Source of the DNA: Butyrivibrio sp. YAB3001
Lineage (GTDB): Bacteria; Bacillota; Clostridia; Lachnospirales; Lachnospiraceae
DNA: 64,000 nucleotides
Direction: 5' to 3'
Assembly (NCBI RefSeq): GCF_900112195.1
Contig: NZ_FOKR01000015.1
Coordinates: 38,554 to 102,553, forward strand
A program made the position numbers and the translations under genes. Each line of letters opens with the position of its first letter. Positions within the stretch are counted from its first letter, which is position 1. Positions 9,647-18,651 of this stretch are shown piece after piece. Below the pieces are notes generated by a model. The model saw only the letters and a program-made list of their open reading frames with translations, was not told where the DNA came from and ran no database searches.

Positions 9647-11092
9647 ATGGTAAATAAAAAGCGACAAGAGTTGTTTTCGATTGTTTTGGGGATAATTCTT
9701 TTCATGTTGTTATTAGTCCCATACATAATGGCTGCGTTTTATGCTAATTTATCAGCAGATGATTGGATGAATATAGCTAAAGTAAACGGTGAAAACGGAA
9801 ATGGTGTTTTAGATAAAACTCTGCTATGGGTCACGGATATTTATTTGAATTGGCAAGGAACTTATTCGGGAAGCTTTTTTACCGGATTCGGTGGAATGAT
9901 ATATCAGTATGGTGGGGGGATGAGATGGATACACATTGAATATGCGTTTGCAATAATCCTCTTTTTCATTACTTTTTTTGCGCTAATTTTACGTTTGTTA
10001 AGGACAATTCTGGGACCAGAGTATAAAAAAGGGATAGCATGTATCTCAGCAACGCTAATGATGTTTATTATTTTACATGATTATAATGTTAGTGAAGTGT
10101 TTTTTTGGCATACTGGGTTATGTATGTATACACTGCCTATCTGTGCAGGTCTTATGATGTTCTCATTATTGTTGAATGAAAGAAAAAATAGAACTGTTAC
10201 TCTGATTTGCTCATTATTAGCATTGATATCAGTGGGAGGTGCTCTGAATATTGCTGCAGCAGTTTGTTTTGGGTGTTTAAGTTATTTAGTATTTGTTTAT
10301 GTGAAGAAAGAAAACTATATTCAGTCAATTATTATATTTGTTTTTGCAGTAATGGGGGCGATGATTAATGTTGCTGCCCCGGGCAATTATACAAGACATT
10401 CTGGAAATGGGGATGGTTTTAATATCGTATCATCAATTCAATATGCACTTATGGGGGTATGTAAACGAAATATTGGATTTTGCATAGGTTATTCAATGCC
10501 GTTTTTATTTTTAATTGCGTTACTACTGTATAATTTTGTCTTGAGGGCTAAGCTTCCAACATTTAACCCAATAATCATGGGACTAGTTTTTATAGCTTTA
10601 GAAGCAATAATAGATTTTCCTGTATATTTGGGTTATTCATCGGACTTTTTTCCTGTAAGGTGTGAGTTTTTATCTAGAATAGTTTCTATTACATTGATGC
10701 TTTTATGGCTGATTGATTTTATTAGTTGGTATGGAGAAAAATGGGGAAGAACTATTGATATTAATCGTCAATTTGTTGTACTTACTTTTGTAATCATACT
10801 AATTGCATGTACTCCATTTTGGCATTCTGAGGAAGCAAAAAGCTATTTTCCTGTCAGAATATATTTGGATTTAGCATCTGGTGAATTGAGAAAATATGAA
10901 AATGCTAATCAAATGATTTTAGAGGCACTTACTAATGCAGAAAATGAAGATGTTGTTATTGAGGTGTATGAATACAGTAATGTGGAGTATATGGAGCCAT
11001 TGAGGTTATCAGACGATCCGAACTATTGGGTAAATAGAGGAATGTTATCATATTTTTCAAATGTTAAATCAATTTCTGTTAATTATAAGTAA
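9647..11092 (+). CDS. polytopic membrane protein, possible GT-C-like transferase (resembles DUF6056-type)
   Basis: This protein of about 481 residues has ten or more hydrophobic segments. Near the N-terminus, after the first helix, it has SADDW (37-41) and then an NWQGTYSG segment, a layout I associate from memory with DUF6056-like proteins of Firmicutes glycan loci. An acidic pair in the first outer loop is also typical of GT-C enzymes. Function is not established. The start chosen is the ATG at 9647; a GTG lies directly before it. Codon use is strongly AT-rich here (a 60-nt sample at 10021 is about 30 percent GC), starting a block that looks compositionally different from its left neighbours. 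Confidence 0.55.
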   Translation: MVNKKRQELFSIVLGIILFMLLLVPYIMAAFYANLSADDWMNIAKVNGENGNGVLDKTLLWVTDIYLNWQGTYSGSFFTGFGGMIYQYGGGMRWIHIEYAFAIILFFITFFALILRLLRTILGPEYKKGIACISATLMMFIILHDYNVSEVFFWHTGLCMYTLPICAGLMMFSLLLNERKNRTVTLICSLLALISVGGALNIAAAVCFGCLSYLVFVYVKKENYIQSIIIFVFAVMGAMINVAAPGNYTRHSGNGDGFNIVSSIQYALMGVCKRNIGFCIGYSMPFLFLIALLLYNFVLRAKLPTFNPIIMGLVFIALEAIIDFPVYLGYSSDFFPVRCEFLSRIVSITLMLLWLIDFISWYGEKWGRTIDINRQFVVLTFVIILIACTPFWHSEEAKSYFPVRIYLDLASGELRKYENANQMILEALTNAENEDVVIEVYEYSNVEYMEPLRLSDDPNYWVNRGMLSYFSNVKSISVNYK

Positions 11093-11143
11093 TATTTTAT
11101 TTTTTGACTATAAAAGTTTGTTATATAAGAAAAATGGGGGAAA

Positions 11144-12370
11144 ATGAAAAAAATAGCTTTAATAATAAATACGCTTTCTAATGGTGGCGCAGAAAGAGTT
11201 GTATCAAATCTTACATTATGCTTATCAAAATATTATGAATGTGATGTTATTGTTAATGATGATGTTATTGTGGATTATCCAATAAGTGGAAAAGTTATTT
11301 CGCTTGGGATAAAGCATTCTGAAAATAGGTCTAGTGTTTTGTACCAAATGAAGGTTTTTTTTGTCAGATTATCAAAACTAAAGCAGATTAAAAAACAAAA
11401 TAATTATTATGCAGTCATAGGATTCTCGGATAGCGCCAATGTTGCTAACCTTTTGTCAAGGGTAGCAGGTGAGAAAACTATACTATCTGTACATATAAAC
11501 ATTTCAAAGGCACAAAATGAGGGTAGATACAAATACATAGTAGGGCCGCTTATAAAAATAATGTATAATCGTGCGGATGGTGTGGTAGCTGTTTCAGAGG
11601 GAATAAAGAATGATTTGGTAAGAAACTATGGGGTTAGGAAAGAATTATTATATGTAGCACCAAATGGATGTGATAAACGATTAATATCTAAAATGGCTTC
11701 AGAAGAATTAGAAATTAGTGAAGCAGAATGGTTTGATGGAAGCAAGATTATTGTAACAATGGGCAGACTGACTAAACAGAAGGGACAGTGGCATTTAGTC
11801 AGAGCGTTGGCAGATGTTATAAAAAATGGTTATAATTGTAAATTACTTGTTCTTGGTCAAGGAGAATTGGAAGAGTATTTAAAGAAAATTATTACAGAAT
11901 TTGGAATGGACCAAAGTATAATTTTATGTGGTTTTTGTTCGAATCCTTTCAAAATAATGAGTAAATCAGATATATTTGTTACATCGTCCCTTTGGGAAGG
12001 ATATCCCAATAATATTGTCGAAGCAATGAGCTGTGGCTTACCATGTATATCTTCGGATTTTGATTCTGGGGCCAGAGAGATTATTGCTCCAGAAACAGAT
12101 ATTGGTTATAAGAATACTGATGAGATAGAACAAGGGCAGTATGGTATACTGGTTCCTGTATGCGATGGCAAATTGTACATGAATGAAGAGTTAACAAGGG
12201 AAGAAAGTCTTTTGTCAAATGCGATTAAAGAGTTATTGACTAATGATGCTCTACGAGAAAATTATAAAAACAAGGCAAGTGAACGTGCAGAACAATTAGA
12301 TATAACTAAAACATCAGAAGTGTGGTGTGAGGCGATAGAAAGTGCAACTACTATTTCTAAACTGAAATAA
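11144..12370 (+). CDS. glycosyltransferase family 4
   Basis: The 408-residue enzyme opens with NTLSNGGAERVV (9-20), the usual nucleotide-loop signature of a GT4 subgroup that includes GalNAc and galactosyl transferases of capsule loci. The E-x7-E motif (Glu285, Glu293) lies in LWEGYPNNIVEAM. It has no membrane helices. It would act in the cytoplasm on a lipid-linked repeat unit. It is followed by a GT2 gene after only 13 nt, suggesting co-transcription, and a G-rich stretch precedes its ATG. The sugar is undetermined. Confidence 0.9.
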   Translation: MKKIALIINTLSNGGAERVVSNLTLCLSKYYECDVIVNDDVIVDYPISGKVISLGIKHSENRSSVLYQMKVFFVRLSKLKQIKKQNNYYAVIGFSDSANVANLLSRVAGEKTILSVHINISKAQNEGRYKYIVGPLIKIMYNRADGVVAVSEGIKNDLVRNYGVRKELLYVAPNGCDKRLISKMASEELEISEAEWFDGSKIIVTMGRLTKQKGQWHLVRALADVIKNGYNCKLLVLGQGELEEYLKKIITEFGMDQSIILCGFCSNPFKIMSKSDIFVTSSLWEGYPNNIVEAMSCGLPCISSDFDSGAREIIAPETDIGYKNTDEIEQGQYGILVPVCDGKLYMNEELTREESLLSNAIKELLTNDALRENYKNKASERAEQLDITKTSEVWCEAIESATTISKLK

Positions 12371-12383
12371 TAGGGTATATAAG

Positions 12384-13454
12384 ATGACAAATATGACTTT
12401 AGAACACATTAAGTATAGTTTTCTGGTTCCTGTATATAATGTAGAAAGCTATCTTTCAAAATGCGTAGATTCAATATTAAATCAAGATTATGACGATGCC
12501 TATTATGAAATAATACTAGTAGATGATGGTTCTCAAGATTCTTCTTTAAAAATATGTGAAAAATATGCAGAAATGCATAAAAACGTAATTACGATACATC
12601 AGGATAATAAAGGATTGCTTATGGCGCGGGGGACAGCTGTAAAGAAAGCGCGTGGAGAATACTTTATTTTCGTTGATTCTGATGATTATATAGAACTTGA
12701 TTATCTAAAAAGAATAAATGAATATATACTTCAATATAAACCGGATTTATTGGTTTGTGGTCATTATGATGACATAAATGAAGCTAGAATTCCACATTGC
12801 GTTTCAGATAAAGATTTTCAAATAATAAGTAAGGAAGATTATTTAAGATTATTTGTCGCTTCGGAAGAAAACAATAGAATATGGGAAAAAGTGGTGCGTG
12901 GACAAATATTGCGCAATCATTATGACAAAATTTATAATATTAGTTTAAGCATTGGTGAAGATAAAATCCAAACTGCTAATATAATTAAATATGCAGATAG
13001 TATTATCTTGTTAAAAGATTGCTTATACCATTATGTTTATAGGAATAGCAGTATTGTGCATCATAAAAATCCAAATGATATAGGTACAATTATTGGAGTT
13101 AATGTAAGAGTAAGAGATGTTGTGAATGATATTTGCCATGAGATTTCTTTTAATAAAAAGCAAACCAATGCGGTGCTTACTCAATACGATGAGGTCGCAA
13201 TTAATGGAGTGATGGAACAAATTTATAAATATAATAAACGTGATGATATAAATAATAATGCAAAAAAAGAAAAATTAGATTCAATATTAGAAACTTATAA
13301 AGATTTTTTCTGCAGAGAGATTAAATGTAGTCATGGGCTTAAAATATATAATAAAGTAAGATTAGTATTGTTCAGAAGGAAATGTTTTTCGGTTTTGCTG
13401 TTATTAGATCAAATCTTAAAGCGCATTCAATTGATATGTGGTACAAGTAGGTAA
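12384..13454 (+). CDS. glycosyltransferase family 2
   Basis: A 356-residue GT-A enzyme with VPVYN near residue 15, VDDGSQD at 47-52 and the metal site DSDD at 98-101. The C-terminal 200 residues are lysine- and isoleucine-rich and show no further recognisable domain. It probably adds one sugar to the repeat unit and is likely co-transcribed with the GT4 gene 13 nt upstream. The ribosome site is weak (GGG about ten bases before the ATG). Confidence 0.88.
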   Translation: MTNMTLEHIKYSFLVPVYNVESYLSKCVDSILNQDYDDAYYEIILVDDGSQDSSLKICEKYAEMHKNVITIHQDNKGLLMARGTAVKKARGEYFIFVDSDDYIELDYLKRINEYILQYKPDLLVCGHYDDINEARIPHCVSDKDFQIISKEDYLRLFVASEENNRIWEKVVRGQILRNHYDKIYNISLSIGEDKIQTANIIKYADSIILLKDCLYHYVYRNSSIVHHKNPNDIGTIIGVNVRVRDVVNDICHEISFNKKQTNAVLTQYDEVAINGVMEQIYKYNKRDDINNNAKKEKLDSILETYKDFFCREIKCSHGLKIYNKVRLVLFRRKCFSVLLLLDQILKRIQLICGTSR

Positions 13455-13496
13455 AATGGGAAAACTAGATAGATAATGATTTGGTGATAAGTGATT

Positions 13497-14450
13497 ATGG
13501 AAAAAAAGACAAAAATTCATTTATACATACGAGGCAATTGTGGTAATCAGTTTTTTCAATACTCTTTTGCGAGATGGATGCAGGAAAAAACTGATGGTGA
13601 ACTAATTATAAACTATAGTAAGTTAAGGCAAGCTGACGATAAATTACCAGAAAGTGATAATTTGTTGCAGCTTTTTAATGTTGTTCCATACAAATATCAA
13701 TCGAGGATGGGATTGCATGGGTATTTTTTCTCATTCATTAAATTGATTAAAAGATTAGGTGGATATAAAGATTTTGAAAAAAGAACATATGAATTTCATC
13801 TGAAATGTGCAAAGATATTACCGAGATTTGGCATATACTATTTTGATGCAGCATATTATCCTTTTAAGATTGCAGATTGCAAGAATATCTATATAATCGG
13901 ATATTATGAATGTCCAAAGTATTTTGCTGAAATAGATGAGAAGATATGCAAGGAATTAACGCCTAAGCAGCCTTTATTGGAATCAAATAGGGAATTGTTT
14001 GAAGTAATTACTGGAACTGAATCTGTGTGTGTGACAATTAAACGAATGGATGTTAATAGGGAAGATATAGCGGATATATATCAGTATGATATATCTTATT
14101 TTTATAGAGCAATGGAATATATGACGGAAAAGATAAAGAATCCAGTATTCATCATTTTTTCAGATGATATAGAGTGGTGCAAAGAGAATATCAAGATGAA
14201 TGTTCCTATGTATTATGAGACACCAGGTAATCCTATTTGGGAAAAGATAAGATTGATGTCGTCTTGCAAACACTTTATAATTCATAACTCTACGTTTAGT
14301 TGGTGGGCTCAACATTTATCTGCTAACAAAGATAAAATAGTTGTAGCACCAAGTAAGTGGATGCAAAGAGATGATCAGCCAATAGATTTGTACGAAGATG
14401 GCTGGATTTATCTGACTGCAGATGGACAATTTGTTTCAGAACATGAGTAA
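13497..14450 (+). CDS. GT11-like (alpha-1,2-fucosyltransferase-related) protein with altered motif
   Basis: The N-terminal RGNCGNQFFQYSFA corresponds to the GT11 loop GGxGNQxFQYA. The C-terminal HNSTFSWW (263-270) and VVAPSKW are GT11 hallmarks. The central GT11 signature HxRRGDY, which binds the GDP-fucose donor, is however replaced by TIKRMDV (about 180-186), losing the His, the first Arg and the Gly. It may use another donor or mechanism, or be inactive. The ATG at 13497 is chosen because GGTGAT sits eight bases upstream; a GTG at 13491 is also in frame. A canonical GT11 is at 36331 for comparison. It sits among GT2 genes in the AT-rich block. Confidence 0.75.
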   Translation: MEKKTKIHLYIRGNCGNQFFQYSFARWMQEKTDGELIINYSKLRQADDKLPESDNLLQLFNVVPYKYQSRMGLHGYFFSFIKLIKRLGGYKDFEKRTYEFHLKCAKILPRFGIYYFDAAYYPFKIADCKNIYIIGYYECPKYFAEIDEKICKELTPKQPLLESNRELFEVITGTESVCVTIKRMDVNREDIADIYQYDISYFYRAMEYMTEKIKNPVFIIFSDDIEWCKENIKMNVPMYYETPGNPIWEKIRLMSSCKHFIIHNSTFSWWAQHLSANKDKIVVAPSKWMQRDDQPIDLYEDGWIYLTADGQFVSEHE

Positions 14451-14503
14451 ATAAGTATTGTTCCAGATAGTTTGTGTAATAAGAAAATGGAAAAAATAGA
14501 GTA

Positions 14504-15517
14504 ATGATTGAGAATAATCCTGAATTTAGTGTAATAATACCTGTTTATAATGTAAAAGACTATTTAAATGCATGTATAGACAGTATACTTGAGCAGTCCT
14601 ATAAGAATTTTGAAATTATTCTTGTGGATGATGGTAGTACAGATGGCAGCGAGACAATTTGTGATGAATATAGTAAGAAATACAATAACATTTATGTATA
14701 TCATAAACAAAACGGAGGACAGTCATCAGCAAGGAATATTGGAGTAGAGCATGCTAATGGAACATATTTTATTTTTGTGGATAGTGACGATTTTATAGCG
14801 ACAAATACATTGGAAATGTTCAAAGAACGCATTGATCAGCTAACGACTGTGGATGTCATTCTTTCAGAGGAGATGTCTGAAGTTAGAAATGATGGTACAA
14901 TCGTACCACCTGATAATAAACTTGATCAGCAGGAATATTTTCGATTAAACGGTCAGATGGCATTAACTAAAATGTATCAGACTATTCCGAATTGGAGTCC
15001 ATGCGGTAAGTGTTATAGAACAGAGTATTGGAGAAACAAAACATTTAAATTTATTGAAGGGCGTATTTCAGAGGATTTACAGCTTATTGACAGAGTTATC
15101 TTGGAAGCAGATGTGGTATCTATGGTGTCACCACATTATTATTATCGCTCCAGAATAATGACCTCAACGATGCATAAAAATTATTATAAATTAGTTGATG
15201 ATACCATTTTTGTTATAGATGATTGGATCGATTATCTTAATCAAAAAAAGTTGAATAAAGAATTAAATGAACTAATTCTCAAATCATTAGCTAATACGTT
15301 AGAACATATAGCATTGGCTAATATTTATTATGTTCCAAAGGAACAAAGAGGTGTTTTGACAGGCAAGGCTTACAAATGTGTCAGTATATTAAGATATGAT
15401 ACAAGTCTTGAAGGGAAAGCTACTATGTATGCAATCTCGCTTATTGGGTTAGATTTGACATGTCTGATTTTAAATAAAATAAAAAGCTTTAGAAAGAAAA
15501 GAAAATCTATAAAGTAA
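14504..15517 (+). CDS. glycosyltransferase family 2
   Basis: The 337-residue protein has IPVYN (12-16), VDDGSTDG (41-48), SSARNIG and DSDD (93-96), the standard order of a GT-A family 2 transferase. The C-terminal tail is basic and may touch the membrane. It follows the GT11-like gene by 53 nt and is probably part of the same transcript. The product would extend the lipid-linked glycan by one sugar that cannot be named from sequence. Confidence 0.9.
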   Translation: MIENNPEFSVIIPVYNVKDYLNACIDSILEQSYKNFEIILVDDGSTDGSETICDEYSKKYNNIYVYHKQNGGQSSARNIGVEHANGTYFIFVDSDDFIATNTLEMFKERIDQLTTVDVILSEEMSEVRNDGTIVPPDNKLDQQEYFRLNGQMALTKMYQTIPNWSPCGKCYRTEYWRNKTFKFIEGRISEDLQLIDRVILEADVVSMVSPHYYYRSRIMTSTMHKNYYKLVDDTIFVIDDWIDYLNQKKLNKELNELILKSLANTLEHIALANIYYVPKEQRGVLTGKAYKCVSILRYDTSLEGKATMYAISLIGLDLTCLILNKIKSFRKKRKSIK

Positions 15518-15583
15518 TATTTCTTGATGTTTGAAATAGGAAAACATATAATTTTCTAGTGCAACAAATAAGTTTCATGAGTG

Positions 15584-15605
15584 GAAATAATATTTATATT
15601 ATTTC
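15584..15605. repeat. perfect AT-rich palindrome before an aminotransferase gene
   Basis: GAAATAATAT (15584-15593) and its exact reverse complement ATATTATTTC (15596-15605) flank two T. The palindrome ends five bases before the ribosome site of the DegT gene. No T-run follows, so it is not a standard terminator. It could be an operator, a leader hairpin, or chance in AT-rich DNA. Confidence 0.4.
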
Positions 15606-15625
15606 GTACTGGAAGTGGAGAGAAA

Positions 15626-16756
15626 ATGATTAATGTATATCAGCCAAGTTTAGGTAAAGAAGAGTTGGATAGAATTTCACAAGTTTTTGAATCGAATTGG
15701 ATTGGTAAAGGGAAATTAGTATCTGAATTTGAAGCAAAGTATGCTGAACTGTTGAAGACAGATTCTAAACATGTTTTGAGTACTAATTGTTGTAGTGAAG
15801 GATTGTTTTCTTCAATGCATTTATGTGATATTAAGCCGGAAGATGAGGTAGTTCTGCCCACTATCAGTTTTGTTGGTGCTGCTAATTCTATTTGCGCTAA
15901 TGGTTCTAAGATGGTTTTATGCGATGTGGATCCTAGAACTCTTAATGCAAGAGCTGAAGATATAGAAAAAGTGATTACAGATAAGACAAAGGCAATATTG
16001 TTACTTCATTTCGGAGGAATTCCATGTGAGATGGATGAAATAATGGAGTTGGCAAATTCTCATAACATCAAGGTTATAGAGGATTGTGCAGCAGGAGTGT
16101 GTTCGTCTTACAAAGGAAAAGCTTTAGGCACTTTTGGTGATATGGGTATGTGGTCTTTTGATGCCATGAAGATTCTGGTTTGCGGTGATGGTGCCATGCT
16201 TTACTTTAAAGATGAAGAAGTAAGGGAAAAAGCTGAGAAATGGCTTTATTTTGGCCTTGAAACCAAGAGTGGATATGAAAATAGCGTTGCTCAGAAATGG
16301 TGGGAGTTTGATATATCCTGTTTTGGGCATAGAGCTATTATGAACGATGTTACTGCTGCTATGGCACTTGAGCAGTTCAAAAAATTACCGCTGTTTATGG
16401 AAAAACGTAAGGTTGTAAATGATTTCTATGATGAAAATCTCAAGGATTTATCCTGGATAGATTTACCACCGGTATTGCCGGAATATGTAAAGTCATCATA
16501 TTACTTTTATCATATTCAGGTTAAAAATGGGAAAAGAGATGAACTTGCTACATATTTGAGAGAAAGAGGAATATATACTACATATAGATATTTCCCTATC
16601 CATAGAGTAAAAGGTTATCATGCGGTAGGTAACTTCCCTAATGCTGAATTTGCTACAGATAATACATTATGCTTACCTATCCATCAGAGTCTTACATCAG
16701 ATGATTTAGGGCTTATTGTTGATACAATAAAGGAATTTGGGAAAAAGTTCTGTTAA
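15626..16756 (+). CDS. DegT/DnrJ/EryC1/StrS family sugar aminotransferase
   Basis: A PLP-dependent sugar aminotransferase of about 376 residues. It has EDCA near residue 152 for the PLP ring contact and SFDAMK with Lys182 as the Schiff-base lysine. Lysine at this place argues for amination rather than the dehydratase variant that carries His. These enzymes put an amino group on a 3- or 4-keto-6-deoxy nucleotide sugar. The ATG at 15626 is preceded by GGAG at the right distance; an upstream in-frame ATG at 15581 has no such site. It lies just before a glycan ABC exporter, fitting an amino sugar in the exported unit. It differs from the two other DegT proteins at 30922 and 55128. Confidence 0.88.
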   Translation: MINVYQPSLGKEELDRISQVFESNWIGKGKLVSEFEAKYAELLKTDSKHVLSTNCCSEGLFSSMHLCDIKPEDEVVLPTISFVGAANSICANGSKMVLCDVDPRTLNARAEDIEKVITDKTKAILLLHFGGIPCEMDEIMELANSHNIKVIEDCAAGVCSSYKGKALGTFGDMGMWSFDAMKILVCGDGAMLYFKDEEVREKAEKWLYFGLETKSGYENSVAQKWWEFDISCFGHRAIMNDVTAAMALEQFKKLPLFMEKRKVVNDFYDENLKDLSWIDLPPVLPEYVKSSYYFYHIQVKNGKRDELATYLRERGIYTTYRYFPIHRVKGYHAVGNFPNAEFATDNTLCLPIHQSLTSDDLGLIVDTIKEFGKKFC

Positions 16757-16768
16757 CGCGGAAATGAT

Positions 16769-18571
16769 GTGTTTATGAAAAAAAATATATTATTATTTAA
16801 AGAGATATTGGACGAAATATTTTATATTTTGGACAAGAAGCAGAAATTACAAATGTTATATGTCCTTTTTACGATAATTCTTAGTTCTGCTTTTGAATTG
16901 TTGGGGGTTACGGCAATTCTACCTTTTGTTCAAGCTATAGTGTCACCTGAAAATCTTATGAGTAACGTATATGTTAAAAGGGTATGCAAAATGATTGGTA
17001 TAAATGATTATACCAGTTTGTTGATCTTTATAGGGGTGGGGCTGATTATTGTATATATATCAAAAAATACCTTTTTAATATATGCTAATTTTGTACAGAC
17101 AGATTTTCTTACTTCAATGCAAAAAAATCTTAGTATCAGAATGCTTGATTCATATTTGAGCAGGCCATATTCTTTTTTTCTTGATACGAGTAGTGAAACA
17201 ATGAGAGTTGGGTGCTTAAGCTCGATTGTTTCGTTTCGAGATACAATTGGTGATTTATTAAAACTAATGACAGAAGTGCTCACGGCTGTTTTGATTGGAG
17301 TATATTTAATATATACTGACTGGTTTACAGCATTAGGTACATTGGCTGTTTTAGGGATTATTTTAATAGTAATGGTTTTTGCTTTTAAACCTGCAGTAAA
17401 AAAAGCGGGAAATTATGCAAAGATGGCAGATGTTGAGCGAAATCAGAGTATATCGCAGGCAGTTGAGGGAATAAAGGATATTATTGTAGCCAAAAGAAAA
17501 GCATATTTTGTTAAAGCTTTTGAAAATGCAGCAGAAAAAGCAAGGATAGGTGCTAGAACGTATACCGTATTAGGTGATTGTCCTAATAGAGTTACGGAAG
17601 GAGTTTGTGTAAGCGGAATTATTGGAATAGTTTGTATAAGGCTTGCTATCGGTGATGAGAGCATGGCATCATTTGTGCCTAAATTGGCTTCTTTTGCTAT
17701 GGCGGCATTTAAAGTGTTACCATCAGTTGGAAAAATTGCAAATGTTATAAATAGTATAGTATATAACAGACCATTGGAAGCCGAGGTGTTTAAAAATGTA
17801 CATGAGGTTGAAAAATATAATTCTGTTAAAGAGCAAATCAAAGAACTTGATTATGATGAAAGTGTGAGTGTTTATAATAAAATATTAGCTGATGATTTTA
17901 ATATTTGTTTAGAAAATGTTGAATGGAGATATAGTTCACAAGGAAAAGAAATATTGAAGGGGTTGTCATTAGAGATAAAAAAAGGACAATCGGTTGGCTT
18001 TATTGGAGCGTCAGGAGCAGGAAAAACTACATTAGTTGATATCATTTTAGGTTTGTTTAAGCCACAGGCTGGAGAAGTGACTATAGATGGAGTTGATATT
18101 TTTTCAATACCTGAAGTATGGTCAAAGCTTGTTGGGTATGTTCCTCAAAGCATATACTTAATTGATAATACAATAAGAGCTAATATTGCATTTGGAATGC
18201 AAGAAGCTGATGATGAACGGGTGTGGAAAGCATTAGAAAAAGCGAATCTAAAGTCCTTTGTTGAAAGTCTTCCTGAAAAATTGGATACGCTTGTTGGAGA
18301 AAGAGGAGTTAAATTTTCTGGAGGACAAAGGCAAAGGGTTGCCATTGCAAGAGCTTTGTATAATGAACCTGAAATTTTAGTTTTGGACGAAGCGACTGCA
18401 GCATTGGATAATGATAGTGAAAATGTCGTAATGGAATCTATTGAAGAATTACAAGGTGATGTAACTCTACTAATTGTTGCACATAGGCTTACAACTATTC
18501 GTAATTGTGACAAGATATTTGAGATTACAAATGGAGTAGCAATTGAGAAATCAAAAGAAGATGTTTTATAG
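16769..18571 (+). CDS. PglK/MsbA-like ABC exporter (membrane and ATPase domains fused)
   Basis: The 600-residue half-transporter has a six-helix membrane domain (about 28-335) starting with the motif AFELLGVTAILPF, which resembles PglK-type lipid-oligosaccharide flippases. An ATPase domain follows with Walker A GASGAGKT (413-420), Q460, signature FSGGQ (516-520), Walker B ILVLDE and a C-terminal AHR. It should work as a homodimer moving an undecaprenyl-linked oligosaccharide outward. Start is GTG 16769 or ATG 16775; GGAA at 16760 fits both. A strong terminator follows 26 nt after the stop, so this may be the last gene of a transcript. A paralogue is at 58281. Confidence 0.9.
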   Translation: MFMKKNILLFKEILDEIFYILDKKQKLQMLYVLFTIILSSAFELLGVTAILPFVQAIVSPENLMSNVYVKRVCKMIGINDYTSLLIFIGVGLIIVYISKNTFLIYANFVQTDFLTSMQKNLSIRMLDSYLSRPYSFFLDTSSETMRVGCLSSIVSFRDTIGDLLKLMTEVLTAVLIGVYLIYTDWFTALGTLAVLGIILIVMVFAFKPAVKKAGNYAKMADVERNQSISQAVEGIKDIIVAKRKAYFVKAFENAAEKARIGARTYTVLGDCPNRVTEGVCVSGIIGIVCIRLAIGDESMASFVPKLASFAMAAFKVLPSVGKIANVINSIVYNRPLEAEVFKNVHEVEKYNSVKEQIKELDYDESVSVYNKILADDFNICLENVEWRYSSQGKEILKGLSLEIKKGQSVGFIGASGAGKTTLVDIILGLFKPQAGEVTIDGVDIFSIPEVWSKLVGYVPQSIYLIDNTIRANIAFGMQEADDERVWKALEKANLKSFVESLPEKLDTLVGERGVKFSGGQRQRVAIARALYNEPEILVLDEATAALDNDSENVVMESIEELQGDVTLLIVAHRLTTIRNCDKIFEITNGVAIEKSKEDVL

Positions 18572-18596
18572 ATATTTAGTGTGATTTTTAAATAGC

Positions 18597-18623
18597 AAGG
18601 GTGTTATTATTAACACCCTTTTT
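18597..18623 (+). terminator. strong intrinsic terminator inside the locus
   Basis: AAGGGTGTTA (18597-18606) and TAACACCCTT (18611-18620) form a perfect ten-base-pair stem with a four-base loop, and the T-run continues to 18623. It lies between the ABC exporter and the methyltransferase gene and overlaps no coding sequence if the ATG at 18652 is used. Confidence 0.9.
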
Positions 18624-18651
18624 ACATTATTTATGGTATGAAGAGGAAAAG

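Noticed and set aside
18601..18651. Longer N-terminus for the FkbM methyltransferase from the codon at 18601
   Set aside because: It would begin inside the terminator stem, and the ATG at 18652 has an excellent ribosome site.
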